Source: Rudaea cellulosilytica DSM 22992 (GTDB lineage Bacteria; Pseudomonadota; Gammaproteobacteria; Xanthomonadales; Rhodanobacteraceae). Taken from it: a DNA stretch of 64,000 nucleotides. The DNA is taken from assembly GCF_000378125.1 (NCBI RefSeq), contig NZ_KB899241.1, forward strand, positions 1,339,652 through 1,403,651, given 5' to 3'. The position numbers were made by a program, and so were the translations under genes. Positions 55,640 to 64,000 of the stretch are shown here, piece after piece (position 1 is the stretch's first letter; each line of letters starts with the position of its first letter). The notes beneath the pieces were generated by a model that was given only the letters and a program-made list of their open reading frames with translations, ran no database searches and had not been told where the DNA came from.

Positions 55640-56472
55640 AGCTCGTCGACGCGCACCAGCATTTCTGGCGCCTGTCGCGCGGCGATTACGCCTGGCTGAC
55701 GCCCGAGCTGCGTGCGCTGTACCGCGACTTCGAGCCCGGCGATCTCGCACCGCTGCTTGCCGAGAACAATGTGGCCGCGACGGTGCTCGTACAAGCGGCA
55801 GCGACGGAGGAGGAGACACATTTTCTCGTCGAACTCGCGCGCAAGCATTCCTTCATCAAGGGCGTCGTCGGCTGGACCGACTTCGCCGCGCCGGATGCTA
55901 CCCAGCGGATCGCTGCGCTCGCTGCGGCGAGTGGCGGCGTGCTCAAGGGCCTGCGTCCGATGATCCAGGACATTTCCGATCCGGACTGGGTGCAGCGCCC
56001 GGAGCTCGACGCCGCGTTCGCGGCCATGATCGCCCACGATCTCGCGTTCGACGCGCTGGTGAAGCCCGCGCACATTCCTGCGCTGCTCGCGCGCCTCGCA
56101 CGCCATCCGCTATTGCGTACGGTGATCGATCACGCTGCCAAGCCCGACATCGCGCACGGCGGTTTCGATGCGTGGGCACCGTCGTTGGAACGTCTCGCGC
56201 GTGAAACCGGGGCGTATTGCAAGTTGTCGGGCCTGCTCACCGAAGCACGGTCCGGCGCGACGCTGGATGACCTCGCGCCTTACATCGAGCACGTCCTCGC
56301 CTGTTTCGGGCCGGAGCGCGTGCTCTGGGGCAGCGATTGGCCGGTGCTCGATCTTGCTTCGGATTATCCCGGCTGGCTCGACATGGCCCGCCGTTTGGTC
56401 AGCCGCTATGCGCCCGGCTTCGAAGCGAAGGTGTTCGGCGAGACGGCGGCGCAGCTCTATCGATTGGAATGA
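55636..56472 (+). CDS. L-fuconolactonase (amidohydrolase family)
   Basis: A 278-residue metal-dependent hydrolase of the amidohydrolase-2 family. VDAHQHFW is the first metal motif, TVIDHAAKPDI the central histidine, and VLWGSDWPVLDL the last aspartate. It opens L-fucono-1,5-lactone to L-fuconate. The gene overlaps the dehydrogenase gene by four bases and is 8 bases before the SDR gene, so the three enzymes are made together. L-rhamnonolactone or 4-sulfomuconolactone-type activities exist in the family, but the pathway context gives fuconolactone. Confidence 0.88.
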   Translation: MKLVDAHQHFWRLSRGDYAWLTPELRALYRDFEPGDLAPLLAENNVAATVLVQAAATEEETHFLVELARKHSFIKGVVGWTDFAAPDATQRIAALAAASGGVLKGLRPMIQDISDPDWVQRPELDAAFAAMIAHDLAFDALVKPAHIPALLARLARHPLLRTVIDHAAKPDIAHGGFDAWAPSLERLARETGAYCKLSGLLTEARSGATLDDLAPYIEHVLACFGPERVLWGSDWPVLDLASDYPGWLDMARRLVSRYAPGFEAKVFGETAAQLYRLE

Positions 56473-56480
56473 GGTGTGAG

Positions 56481-57227
56481 ATGGGCGAAAGACTGAAAGG
56501 GAAGCATTGTCTGATCACCGCGGCCGGCGCGGGCATCGGCCGCGCGAGCGCGCTTGCCTGCGCGCGCGAGGGTGCGAGCGTAGTCGCGACCGACATCGAC
56601 AAGGCAGCGCTCGATGCGCTTGCCAGTGAACACGCGGCGATCCGCCCAGCCGTGCTCGACGTGACCGATCCGGCGCAGATCACCGCGCTCGTCGCGGCGA
56701 ACCCCGATATCGACGTGCTGTTCAACTGCGCGGGCTACGTGGCTGCGGGCAGTATTCTCGACTGCGACGATGCGGCGTGGAGACGTTCGTTCGCGATCAA
56801 CGTCGATGCGATGTTTCACACCTGCAAGGCCGTGCTGCCGGGCATGCTCGAACGCGGCCGTGGCAGCATCATCAACATGGCGTCGGTCGCCTCCAGCATC
56901 AAAGGCGTGCCGAACCGCTTCGCCTACGGCGCGACCAAGGCGGCGGTGATCGGATTGACCAAGGCCATTGCCGCCGACTACGTCGCGCGCGGCGTGCGCT
57001 GCAACGCGATCTGTCCCGGCACGGTGAAGACGCCGTCGCTCGCGCAGCGCGTGAAGGCGATGGGCGGCGACGAGCAGCAGGTCTGGAAAAGCTTCACCGA
57101 TCGACAGCCGATGGGCCGGCTCGGCGAGGCGGACGAGATCGCCGCGCTCGTCGTCTACCTCGCCTCGGAGGAATCCTCGTTCACCACGGGCGCCACGCAC
57201 GTCATCGACGGCGGCTGGGCCACTTAA
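56481..57227 (+). CDS. 2-keto-3-deoxy-L-fuconate dehydrogenase (SDR)
   Basis: A 248-residue classical SDR. AAGAGIGRAS is the cofactor loop with the first glycine replaced by alanine, followed by an acidic residue (ATDID) that favours NAD over NADP. NCAGYV, the serine in NMASVASS and YGATKAAV (Tyr-x3-Lys) complete the site, and GATHVIDGGW ends the protein. It oxidises 2-keto-3-deoxy-L-fuconate at C4 to 2,4-diketo-3-deoxy-L-fuconate. ATG 56481 is 8 bases after the lactonase stop. The family call is certain; the substrate follows from the operon. Confidence 0.88.
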   Translation: MGERLKGKHCLITAAGAGIGRASALACAREGASVVATDIDKAALDALASEHAAIRPAVLDVTDPAQITALVAANPDIDVLFNCAGYVAAGSILDCDDAAWRRSFAINVDAMFHTCKAVLPGMLERGRGSIINMASVASSIKGVPNRFAYGATKAAVIGLTKAIAADYVARGVRCNAICPGTVKTPSLAQRVKAMGGDEQQVWKSFTDRQPMGRLGEADEIAALVVYLASEESSFTTGATHVIDGGWAT

Positions 57228-57245
57228 GTTGTAAGGAGAAACACG

Positions 57246-58094
57246 ATGAAATTATTTCGATACGGCGAGCCCGGACGCGAGAAGCCCGGTGTGCTCGATG
57301 CGCAGGGAACGCTGCGCGATCTGTCCGGGGTCGTCGACGATATCGCCGGCGACGTGTTGACGAATGCCGGGCTCGCTAAGCTGCGCGCGCTCGATGCGAC
57401 GACGTTGCCGGTCGTCGCCGGCAGTCCGCGCTACGGCGCCGCCGTCGGCCGCGTCGGCAAGATGATCTGCGTCGGCCTCAACTACTCCGACCACGCCGCC
57501 GAGACGAATGCGAAGGTGCCGGAGCTGCCGATCATCTTCATGAAGGCGACGACGGCGATCGTCGGCGCGAACGACGAAGTGATGATTCCGCGCGATTCGG
57601 TCAAGACCGATTGGGAAGTCGAACTTGGCGTCGTCATCGGCGATATCGCGCGCGACGTAACGCGCGAGCAGGCGCTCGATCATGTCGCCGGCTATCTCGT
57701 CGTCAACGACATCTCCGAGCGCGAGTTCCAGCTAGAACACAGCGGGCAGTGGGTGAAGGGCAAGAGCTGCGACACGTTCGGCCCGATCGGGCCGTACCTC
57801 GTCACGCGCGACGAAGTCCCCGACCCACAGAACCTCTCGATGTGGCTCGAGGTTAACGGCCACCGCTTCCAGAACGGCAGCACGCGCACGATGGTGTTCG
57901 ACGTGGCGTACCTCGTCAGCCACATCAGCCGCTATATGACCCTGATGCCGGGCGATGTGATCTCGACCGGCACGCCGCCCGGCGTCGGCCTCGGCCAGAA
58001 GCCGCCGGTGTATCTCAAACCCGGCGACGTGATGGAGCTGGAGATCGAAGGCCTTGGCAAGCAACGTCAGCGCGTGATCGCGCATCGCCGATGA
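57246..58094 (+). CDS. 2,4-diketo-3-deoxy-L-fuconate hydrolase (FAH family)
   Basis: A 282-residue fumarylacetoacetate-hydrolase-fold enzyme. [18 protein letters not shown] begins the catalytic domain, and the metal ligands lie in [13 protein letters not shown] and [25 protein letters not shown] is the usual C-terminal loop. It splits 2,4-diketo-3-deoxy-L-fuconate to pyruvate and L-lactate, so the pathway needs no kinase or aldolase. AAGGAG stands before the ATG. The stop overlaps an upstream ATG of the next frame (ATGA), though that gene probably starts at a GTG further on. Confidence 0.88.
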   Translation: MKLFRYGEPGREKPGVLDAQGTLRDLSGVVDDIAGDVLTNAGLAKLRALDATTLPVVAGSPRYGAAVGRVGKMICVGLNYSDHAAETNAKVPELPIIFMKATTAIVGANDEVMIPRDSVKTDWEVELGVVIGDIARDVTREQALDHVAGYLVVNDISEREFQLEHSGQWVKGKSCDTFGPIGPYLVTRDEVPDPQNLSMWLEVNGHRFQNGSTRTMVFDVAYLVSHISRYMTLMPGDVISTGTPPGVGLGQKPPVYLKPGDVMELEIEGLGKQRQRVIAHRR

Positions 58095-58147
58095 ACCGCG
58101 AGACGACCGCGCCGTTGCAGCGCGACACCACACAAGGGAGTAAGCAC

Positions 58148-59446
58148 GTGGCCAAAATCGTTGCCCTGGACGCGCTCGACGTGCGCTTTCCGACGTCGCG
58201 CCAGCTCGATGGATCGGACGCGATGAATCCCGATCCCGACTATTCCGCCGCGTACGTCGTGCTGCGCACGGACGCGGCCGACGGTCTCGCCGGCCACGGC
58301 CTCGTCTTCACGATCGGTCGTGGCAACGACGTGCAGACGGCGGCGATTCACGCGCTTTCGCATCTTGTTATCGGCCGCGACGTCGACGACATCATCAGCG
58401 ATCTCGGTGCGTTTGCGCGCAGCCTCACGGCCGACTCGCAATTGCGCTGGCTCGGCCCGGAGAAGGGCGTGATCCACATGGCGATCGGCGGCGTGATCAA
58501 CGCGGCGTGGGACCTGGCCGCGCGCCGCGCCGGCAAACCGCTGTGGCGTTTCATCGCCGACATGTCGCCGGAGCAGATCGTCGCGCAGATCGATTTCCGC
58601 TATCTCACCGATGCGCTGACGCCGGACGAGGCGCTCGATATTCTCAAGCGCGCCGAAAGCGACAAAGCGGCGCGCATCGCCGAGCTGATCGAGAAGGGCT
58701 ATCCCGCGTACACGACCTCGCCGGGCTGGCTCGGATACAGCGACGACAAGCTGGTGCGTCTGGCGAAAGAGGCCGTCGCCGACGGCTTCCGCACGATCAA
58801 GCTCAAGGTCGGCGCAAACGTCGAGGACGACGTACGCCGCTGCCGCCTCGCGCGCGATGCAGTCGGTAACGAGGTCGGGATTGCGATCGACGCGAACCAG
58901 CGTTGGGACGTCGGTCCCGCGATCGATTGGCTGCGCCATCTCGTCGAGTTCGACATCGCCTGGATCGAGGAGCCGACGAGCCCGGATGACGTGCTCGGCC
59001 ACGCCGCGATCCGCCGCGGCGTCGCGCCGATGCCGGTGTCGACCGGCGAGCACACGCACAACCGCGTGATGTTCAAGCAGTTGTTCCAGGCGCAGGCGGT
59101 GGATCTCGTGCAGATCGACGCGGCGCGCGTCGGCGGCGTCAACGAGAACCTGGCGATCCTGCTGCTCGCTGCGAAGTTTGGCGTGCGCGTATTCCCGCAT
59201 GCGGGCGGCGTCGGCCTGTGCGAACTCGTGCAGCATCTGGCGATGGCCGACTTCGTCGCAATCACCGGCAAGATGGAGGATCGCGCGATTGAGTTCGTCG
59301 ATCATCTGCACGAACACTTCCTCGATCCGGTGCGCATCCGCGCCGGGCGCTATCTCGCGCCGTCCGCGCCGGGCATGTCGGCCGAGATGAAAGAGGCATC
59401 GATCCAAGAGCACCTGTTTCCGAGCGGCGCCGTGTGGGCGCAGTAA
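58148..59446 (+). CDS. fucD: L-fuconate dehydratase (enolase superfamily)
   Basis: A 432-residue enzyme that converts L-fuconate to 2-keto-3-deoxy-L-fuconate. From the GTG at 58148, which has AAGGGAG before it, the catalytic residues fall at Lys218 and Lys220 (IKLKVG), Asp248 (DANQ), Glu274 (EEPT), Glu301 (STGEHTHN) and His351 (FPHAGG). This is the numbering I recall for the X. campestris enzyme, which supports this start rather than the ATG at 58091. The N-terminal [22 protein letters not shown] loop defines substrate choice and is specific for FucD. Confidence 0.95.
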   Translation: MAKIVALDALDVRFPTSRQLDGSDAMNPDPDYSAAYVVLRTDAADGLAGHGLVFTIGRGNDVQTAAIHALSHLVIGRDVDDIISDLGAFARSLTADSQLRWLGPEKGVIHMAIGGVINAAWDLAARRAGKPLWRFIADMSPEQIVAQIDFRYLTDALTPDEALDILKRAESDKAARIAELIEKGYPAYTTSPGWLGYSDDKLVRLAKEAVADGFRTIKLKVGANVEDDVRRCRLARDAVGNEVGIAIDANQRWDVGPAIDWLRHLVEFDIAWIEEPTSPDDVLGHAAIRRGVAPMPVSTGEHTHNRVMFKQLFQAQAVDLVQIDAARVGGVNENLAILLLAAKFGVRVFPHAGGVGLCELVQHLAMADFVAITGKMEDRAIEFVDHLHEHFLDPVRIRAGRYLAPSAPGMSAEMKEASIQEHLFPSGAVWAQ

Positions 59447-59503
59447 ATCCGCACTGCTGTCGTTTTTTCCGTCACGAGTGACGACCTGAGGGAGAGTCGA
59501 GGC

Positions 59504-60952
59504 ATGAAGATAAAAACCAAACTCGTACATCGCGCCGTTCTGATGTCGCTGATCGCAGCGGCCGCCGCAGCGCAAGCGCAAACTGCAAAACCAACCGTAC
59601 CGGCGGCGCCGGTTCAAGCCGCCGAAACGCCGGCGCAGCGCGACGCGCGCATGGCGTGGTGGCGCGAGGCGCGCTTCGGCATGTTCATCCACTGGGGCCT
59701 GTACGCGGTGCCAGGCGGTGAATGGAACGGCCGCAAGGATCTGGCAGAGTGGTTCATGGACGAGACCGGAATTGCGCGTGCGGACTACGAAAAATTCGCC
59801 GCGCAGTTCAATCCGACGAAATACGATCCCGACGAATGGGTGCGCATCGCCAAGGACGCGGGCATGAAGTACATCGTGATCACCTCCAAGCATCACGAAG
59901 GCTTCGCGATGTGGGACACGAAAGGCACCGACTACAACATCGCCAAGCGCACTCCGTACGGCAAGGGCGTGCTCAAACCGCTGGCCGAGGCCGCGCGCCG
60001 CGCAGGTCTGCATTTCGGCACGTACTACTCGATCATGGACTGGCACGATCCGTCGCAGTCGCCGTCGCAGCCCGGCAAGCATTACAACCCGACGAAGATG
60101 GACCCAGCAAAAAAGCGCGCCTACATCGAGGAGATGAAGACGGAGCTCGCTGAACTGGTCCGCGAGACGCACACCGAAGTGCTCTGGTTCGACGGCGAGT
60201 GGATGGACTGGTGGACGAACGAGGACGGCCGCGAGCTGTACACGTTCCTGCGCAAGCTCGATCCGAACTTGATTATCAACAACCGCGTGGGCAATTCGCG
60301 TGCGGGCAGTCTTGCGGGCATGGATAAGGGTGAGGGCGTTGGTGACTTCGGCACGCCCGAGCAGAACATTCCGGCGCGCGGCTTCGGTCCCGGCGTGTAC
60401 TGGGAAACCTGCATGACCTTGAACGATCACTGGGGCTACAACAAGTACGACGATCATTGGAAATCGACCGAGGTCGTGGTGCGCAACCTGGTCGACATCG
60501 CCAGCAAGGGCGGCAACTACCTGCTCAATGTGGGGCCGGAAGCGAGCGGCGTGATTCCGGCGCCCGCAGTGGCACGCCTGCGCGACATCGGCGGCTGGCT
60601 CAAGGTCAACGGCGAGTCGATCTACGGCACCGGGCCGACGCCGTTCGCCGGCGACCACGGCGGTTATTCGACGAGCGAAAAGAATGACGACGGCAAGCCG
60701 AAGTGGATTCCAAAGTGGGATTGGCGTGCGACGAGCAAGAAAGGAAAAGTCTACGTGCACCTGTTCGAGTGGCCGGACAAGACGTTCCACGTCGATGCGG
60801 GCGACGTCCAGGCGAAATCGGCTTATCTGCTCGCCGATGCGAAGCATGCGCCGCTGAAGTTCACGCAGAACGGCAAGACGCTCGATGTGCAGTTGCCGGA
60901 AAAGGCGCTTGATCCGATCGATACGGTGCTGGTGATTGAGACGAAAGATTAG
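59504..60952 (+). CDS. Alpha-L-fucosidase, glycoside hydrolase family 29
   Basis: A 482-residue exported hydrolase. The signal peptide (about 1-26) ends AQAQT. The barrel begins RFGMFIHWGLYAVPGGEW, continues YIVITSKHHEGFAMWDTKGTDYNI (substrate histidines), and the nucleophile Asp230 lies in LWFDGEW. A C-terminal beta domain of about 100 residues follows. It releases terminal L-fucose by retention from oligosaccharides, supplying the pathway encoded just upstream. GAGGGAGAG lies before the ATG. This is the last gene of the plus-strand fucose operon; a palindromic repeat follows. Confidence 0.93.
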   Translation: MKIKTKLVHRAVLMSLIAAAAAAQAQTAKPTVPAAPVQAAETPAQRDARMAWWREARFGMFIHWGLYAVPGGEWNGRKDLAEWFMDETGIARADYEKFAAQFNPTKYDPDEWVRIAKDAGMKYIVITSKHHEGFAMWDTKGTDYNIAKRTPYGKGVLKPLAEAARRAGLHFGTYYSIMDWHDPSQSPSQPGKHYNPTKMDPAKKRAYIEEMKTELAELVRETHTEVLWFDGEWMDWWTNEDGRELYTFLRKLDPNLIINNRVGNSRAGSLAGMDKGEGVGDFGTPEQNIPARGFGPGVYWETCMTLNDHWGYNKYDDHWKSTEVVVRNLVDIASKGGNYLLNVGPEASGVIPAPAVARLRDIGGWLKVNGESIYGTGPTPFAGDHGGYSTSEKNDDGKPKWIPKWDWRATSKKGKVYVHLFEWPDKTFHVDAGDVQAKSAYLLADAKHAPLKFTQNGKTLDVQLPEKALDPIDTVLVIETKD

Positions 60953-60974
60953 GCGATAACGGTTATTTTTAAGT

Positions 60975-61069
60975 CCGTTCGCCCTGAGCGTAGCGCCGAA
61001 GGCGCGGAGTCGAAGGGGTGGAAGCGTTTCGACTTCGCTCGCTACGCGAGCTACGCTCAACGCGAACGG
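60975..61069. repeat. REP-like palindromic element
   Basis: A 95-base imperfect palindrome. Outer arms CCGTTCGC / GCGAACGG and GAGCGTAGC / GCTACGCTC pair perfectly (60975-60994 with 61050-61069, three mismatched bases), and inner arms AGTCGAA / TTCGACT (61008-61014, 61028-61034) form a second stem. It lies between convergent genes, where REP elements usually sit, and probably ends both transcripts. Confidence 0.7.
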
Positions 61070-61105
61070 TTGCCGTGAGCGCCTTCGCTGCGCGGGCTGG
61101 ATCGG

Positions 61106-61471
61106 CTATTTACGATCCGGCCTCGCCGCCAGCGTCGCCCGCAGCGAAAAGATCGGCTGCATCGCCACCCACTTCTCACCGGGCTTCGCAAACGGCAGCG
61201 CCTGCTGGAACTTCCACATCAGCGTTTCCCACTCCTGCACGCGTGGGTTGGCAGCGTCGCTCGCCGCCTTGTGTTCCGCGGAGTAATCATCGCCAACGTC
61301 GAGCATGAGCACGAGTCGATTGCCCGCGCGGAAGATTTCCAAGTCGCGCACGCCGGCATCGCGCAGCGAATCGACGATCTCCGGCCAGATGTTCTCGGGC
61401 CGATGCCAATGCTCGTACTCGGCGATCAGGCTGGGATCGTCCTTGAGGTCGAGCGCATAGTAGAGTCGCAT
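61106..61471 (-). CDS. L-rhamnose/L-fucose mutarotase family protein
   Basis: A 121-residue dimeric ferredoxin-like protein of the RhaM (DUF718) family. YYALDLKDDPSLIAEYEHWH carries the conserved tyrosine and histidine, IFRAGNRLVLMLDVGDDY the middle strands, and WETLMWKFQQALPFAKPGEKWVAMQPIF the C-terminal signature. It interconverts alpha and beta pyranose anomers. Although RhaM acts on rhamnose in E. coli, here it is 4 bases from the fucose permease gene and in a fucose locus, so it most likely supplies the anomer used by fucose dehydrogenase. Confidence 0.88.
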   Translation of the reverse strand: MRLYYALDLKDDPSLIAEYEHWHRPENIWPEIVDSLRDAGVRDLEIFRAGNRLVLMLDVGDDYSAEHKAASDAANPRVQEWETLMWKFQQALPFAKPGEKWVAMQPIFSLRATLAARPDRK

Positions 61472-61475
61472 GCCA

Positions 61476-62765
61476 TCACTCCGTCGCCGGTTTGCCCGCG
61501 CGCAGAGCGTAGCCGAGGATCACCGCGAAGCACACCGTGGGCACGATGATCGAACGATGGATGCCGAAGGCGTCGGACACCGCGCCCATCATCGCGGTCA
61601 GCACCGCGCCGCCGACGATCGCCATGACCAGGAATGAGGAGGCGAGCTTGCGATCGTCGTCGCCGAGGCCGCTCAAACCGAGGCTGAAGATCGTCGGGAA
61701 CATCACCGACATGAAGAAGCTCGCGGCGACGAGCGCGTACACGCCGAGCTGGCCGGGGAAGACGATCGCGTAGAAGGTCAGGCCGATATTGATCGCGGCG
61801 AACAGCGCGAGCAGGCGCACTGGGGTCAGGAACAGCATCGCCAGCGTGCCGCCGAAGCGGCCGATCATGAACGCGAACAGCGAGGCCATCAGATACGTCG
61901 CCGCGCTTTTTTCCGGCGTGCCCGGAACCGTGCCCTGGATGTAGCGGATCAGATAACTCCAGATGCCGACCTGCGCGCCAACGTAGAAGAACTGCGCGAC
62001 CACGGCGAGAACGAAATTGCCGTTGTGGAACAACTTGCCGATGTGCGAGACGCCGCCGACGTGGTCCGACTCCTGCACCGCGGTTGCCGGAAAGCGCGTC
62101 ATCGCGATCAGCACCGCCCAGACGACGACGATGAGGCCGATCACCAGATACGGCGTCTGCACTGCGGCGGATTCCGCGACGTAATACGCCTGGCGCGCGC
62201 TGTCGCTCATCGCCGCAAGTTCGGCCGGCGTGTGCTCGATGCCGGAGAAAATGAACTGCTGGCCGACGAACACGCCGGTGATCGAGCCGAGCGGATTGAA
62301 CGACTGGGCGAGATTGAGCCGACGCGTCGCGCTGTCGGCCGGGCCGAGCACGGTGACGAGCGGATTGGCCGAGGTTTCGAGAAAGGCGAGGCCGCTCGCG
62401 ATCACGAACAGCGCGGCGAGGAACAGGCCGTAGGTGTGCAGCGCCGCGGCGGGGTAGAACAGGAAAGCACCGGCGGCATACAGCACCAGTCCGATCAGCA
62501 GCGCACCCTTGTAGCCGAAGCGGCGCATGCAGATGCCGGCCGGAATCGCGAGCAGGAAGTAGCCGAGATAAAACGCGCTCTGCACGAGGCCGGCCTGAAA
62601 ATCGGACAGCTCGAACGCCTTCTTGAACTGCTTGATCAGGATGTCGTTGAGATTGTTCGCCATGCCCCAGAGGAAGAACAGGCTGACGATCAGCGCAAAG
62701 GCGACGAAAGCCGTGCGCGCGACGTGCCCCCTTGGCGTCACCGCGCCGTTGCTCGCGTAGTGCAT
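61476..62765 (-). CDS. fucP: L-fucose:proton symporter (FucP family)
   Basis: A 429-residue transporter with twelve helices. FFLWGMANNLNDILIKQFKKAFELSDFQAGLVQSAFYLGYF is the FucP start, including the conserved Asn-Asp in helix 1, and SGLAFLETSANPLVTVLGP with Glu corresponds to the proton-coupling residues of E. coli FucP. It brings fucose across the inner membrane with protons. The mutarotase follows after 4 bases, and the IclR gene is divergent on the other side (163-base gap). Family members also transport glucose or galactose, but the locus supports fucose. Confidence 0.92.
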   Translation of the reverse strand: MHYASNGAVTPRGHVARTAFVAFALIVSLFFLWGMANNLNDILIKQFKKAFELSDFQAGLVQSAFYLGYFLLAIPAGICMRRFGYKGALLIGLVLYAAGAFLFYPAAALHTYGLFLAALFVIASGLAFLETSANPLVTVLGPADSATRRLNLAQSFNPLGSITGVFVGQQFIFSGIEHTPAELAAMSDSARQAYYVAESAAVQTPYLVIGLIVVVWAVLIAMTRFPATAVQESDHVGGVSHIGKLFHNGNFVLAVVAQFFYVGAQVGIWSYLIRYIQGTVPGTPEKSAATYLMASLFAFMIGRFGGTLAMLFLTPVRLLALFAAINIGLTFYAIVFPGQLGVYALVAASFFMSVMFPTIFSLGLSGLGDDDRKLASSFLVMAIVGGAVLTAMMGAVSDAFGIHRSIIVPTVCFAVILGYALRAGKPATE

Positions 62766-62928
62766 CGATATCCTCCCGGTGTGCGTGGAATTGTGTTCTG
62801 CTGTCGCACAGATAGAATCATTTGAAGTCTAGCAGCGATTTTCCTGCGGTTGCAAATATAAAACATAGTTTCTAGAATTTAACAGAGCGTCGCGACATGT
62901 CGCGAGCCGGTGGCACAAGGAATTCGCA

Positions 62929-63681
62929 GTGACGAAAACGACCAAATACCGCGCCCCGGCGCTGGACAAGGGCCTCGATATCCTCGAACTGCTTGCGCGC
63001 ACGCCCGGCTCGCTCAACCTGACCGAAATCGCGCTGGGCATCGGCTACTCCAAGAGCGAAATCTTCCGCATGCTGCAGGTGCTCGAAGCGCGCGGCTATC
63101 TCGTGCGCGAGGGCAACGACGGCGCCTATGCGCTGACCAATCGCCTGTTCCTGCTCGGCATGGAGCGGCCGCCGATCAAGGGGCTCACCGAGGCGTCGCT
63201 GCCGGTGATGCATCGCCTCGCCGAACAGATCAAGCAGCCTTGTCATCTGGTCGTTGCCTCGCAGGACCAGATCGTCGTCATCGCGCGCGTCGACGCGCCG
63301 AGCGATATCGGCTTCGTCGTGCGCGTGGGCCATCGCCGACCGCTTGCGCATGCGACTTCCGGCGCGGTGTTGTTTGCATTTCAAGGTGAGGAAACGCAGC
63401 AGCGTTGGCTGGCGCTGATGGAAGCCGGCGAAGAGCGCTTCAAGCGTAAGCCGTTTCTCGCCACGGTGGAACAAATCCGCGAGCAGGGCTACGCGGCTCT
63501 GCCTAGCGAGGCGGTCGATGCGGTGACCGACCTTTCCGCGCCGATCCTGCAGGACGGGCATGCGGTCGGCACGCTGACCATTCCGTTTGTCGAGCGCCAT
63601 CCAGTGACGGTGTCGGTCAAGCAGGCAATCCAGCATCTGCGTGACGCGGCGAAAGACATTTCAGCCGCCTTGCTGCACTGA
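62929..63681 (+). CDS. IclR family transcriptional regulator of the fucose island
   Basis: A 250-residue regulator with a winged helix (about 10-70: LNLTEIALGIGYSKSEIFRMLQVLEARGYLV) and an IclR effector domain (LTEASLPVMHRLAEQIKQPCHLV, RRPLAHATSGAVLFAF, GHAVGTLTIPF). It starts at GTG with AAGGAA upstream. Divergent from fucP, it probably controls fucP and mutarotase and perhaps the enzyme operon. It differs from the IclR protein at 42160 and has no basic leader. The gap before it holds AAAC-ATA-GTTT and TTCTAGAA, short palindromes that could be its operators. Confidence 0.9.
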   Translation: MTKTTKYRAPALDKGLDILELLARTPGSLNLTEIALGIGYSKSEIFRMLQVLEARGYLVREGNDGAYALTNRLFLLGMERPPIKGLTEASLPVMHRLAEQIKQPCHLVVASQDQIVVIARVDAPSDIGFVVRVGHRRPLAHATSGAVLFAFQGEETQQRWLALMEAGEERFKRKPFLATVEQIREQGYAALPSEAVDAVTDLSAPILQDGHAVGTLTIPFVERHPVTVSVKQAIQHLRDAAKDISAALLH

Positions 63682-63825
63682 CAACGCATTCTCGTTGCAT
63701 ATCCGCCGCCGCTCGTCGGCGGATGACGCGGCCCGAACCGCAAATCCCGCCGCTCATCGGTGCGGCCCTTCCGCTTGCGCGCCGATGCAGCGAGATTGCC
63801 TTCCGTCCAATTTGGAAGGCAAGCC

Positions 63826-64000
63826 ATGAACGTATCCGTCGAAGACGCGGGCGCCCTCGGGCATTCTCACGCCGGGGCATTCTCGCCGGCGCATGCGCCG
63901 CGCACGAGCGCGGAACCTTACGCGCGGTTCGGCGCCACGGCGTTGCGCGCCGCCGCGGTATTCTGGTTTATCGTCACCGCCGCCGGTCAGCTGATCTTTG
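63826..64000 (+). CDS. Partial gene at the right edge, probable membrane protein
   Basis: An open frame from the ATG at 63826 (GGAAGG upstream) that runs off the end after 58 codons. The first 40 residues are polar, histidine- and alanine-rich (ALGHSHAGAFSPAHAP), and the last part, LRAAAVFWFIVTAAGQLIF, begins a membrane helix. The family cannot be told from this fragment. Confidence 0.55.
   Translation, partial: MNVSVEDAGALGHSHAGAFSPAHAPRTSAEPYARFGATALRAAAVFWFIVTAAGQLIF

Noticed and set aside
58067-61060. A 997-codon open frame on the minus strand across the fucose genes
   Set aside because: It is antisense to fucD and the fucosidase, whose motifs are intact; its translation is rich in Arg, His and Val without domains, a normal effect of high GC.

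Overview
The window is high-GC (roughly two thirds G+C by eye), gene-dense DNA from a proteobacterial chromosome. A gammaproteobacterium of the Xanthomonadales/Lysobacterales type (Xanthomonas, Lysobacter, Rhodanobacter, Dokdonella relatives) fits best. Reasons: a complete non-phosphorylative L-fucose pathway of the kind known from Xanthomonas campestris, aceF-lpdA with an extra lipoyl domain on Lpd, a TonB-dependent receptor, a FadL plus surface-lipase pair, and RpoH with the canonical RpoH box. No rRNA or tRNA gene is visible, so this is inference from gene content. I see no prophage, insertion sequence, CRISPR array or plasmid function.

Positions 1-38300 are mostly core and maintenance genes. 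In order they are: CsbD, an inosine/uracil DNA glycosylase, a beta-propeller protein, an AIM24 protein, a secreted hypothetical, a DUF1800-DUF1501 pair, a two-repeat secreted protein, alkaline phosphatase, an ABC transporter whose permease is fused to an M1 metallopeptidase, pyruvate dehydrogenase E2 and E3, a monooxygenase-fold protein, an epimerase-like protein, a lipase plus FadL operon, an Mpo1-like protein, an SDR-AlkA operon, a small lipoprotein, SppA, a MATE pump, a DUF3667 membrane protein, a GT39-like membrane protein, a sigma factor-DUF3619-DUF3106 operon, PriA, an NDH-2-like dehydrogenase and RpoH. RpoH has an exact CIRCE (HrcA) operator just before its start codon, and priA is preceded by two perfect inverted DnaA boxes.

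Positions 38565-54289 form a polysaccharide/uronate catabolic island around an IclR regulator. On the minus strand lie iclR, a GH154-type glucuronidase, uronate dehydrogenase and alpha-ketoglutarate semialdehyde dehydrogenase. Divergently lie a TonB-dependent receptor, KdgD, an unrecognised barrel-like protein, a hexuronate-type MFS transporter, a GH105-DUF4861 fusion and a PL8 polysaccharide lyase. The enzymes can take a uronic-acid polymer to 2-oxoglutarate. No aldarate dehydratase and no KduI/KduD/KdgK/KdgA is present in the window. I propose a shortcut in which uronate dehydrogenase oxidises the lyase-derived 4-deoxy-5-keto-uronate directly to the KdgD substrate.

Positions 54635-63681 form an L-fucose island. 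It has fucose dehydrogenase (AKR), fuconolactonase, 2-keto-3-deoxy-fuconate dehydrogenase, a diketo-acid hydrolase, fuconate dehydratase (active-site residues and numbering as in the X. campestris enzyme), a GH29 alpha-L-fucosidase, a mutarotase, the FucP permease and a second IclR regulator. Together the two islands suggest a polymer containing both fucose and glucuronate as the natural substrate. A partial gene runs off the right end.
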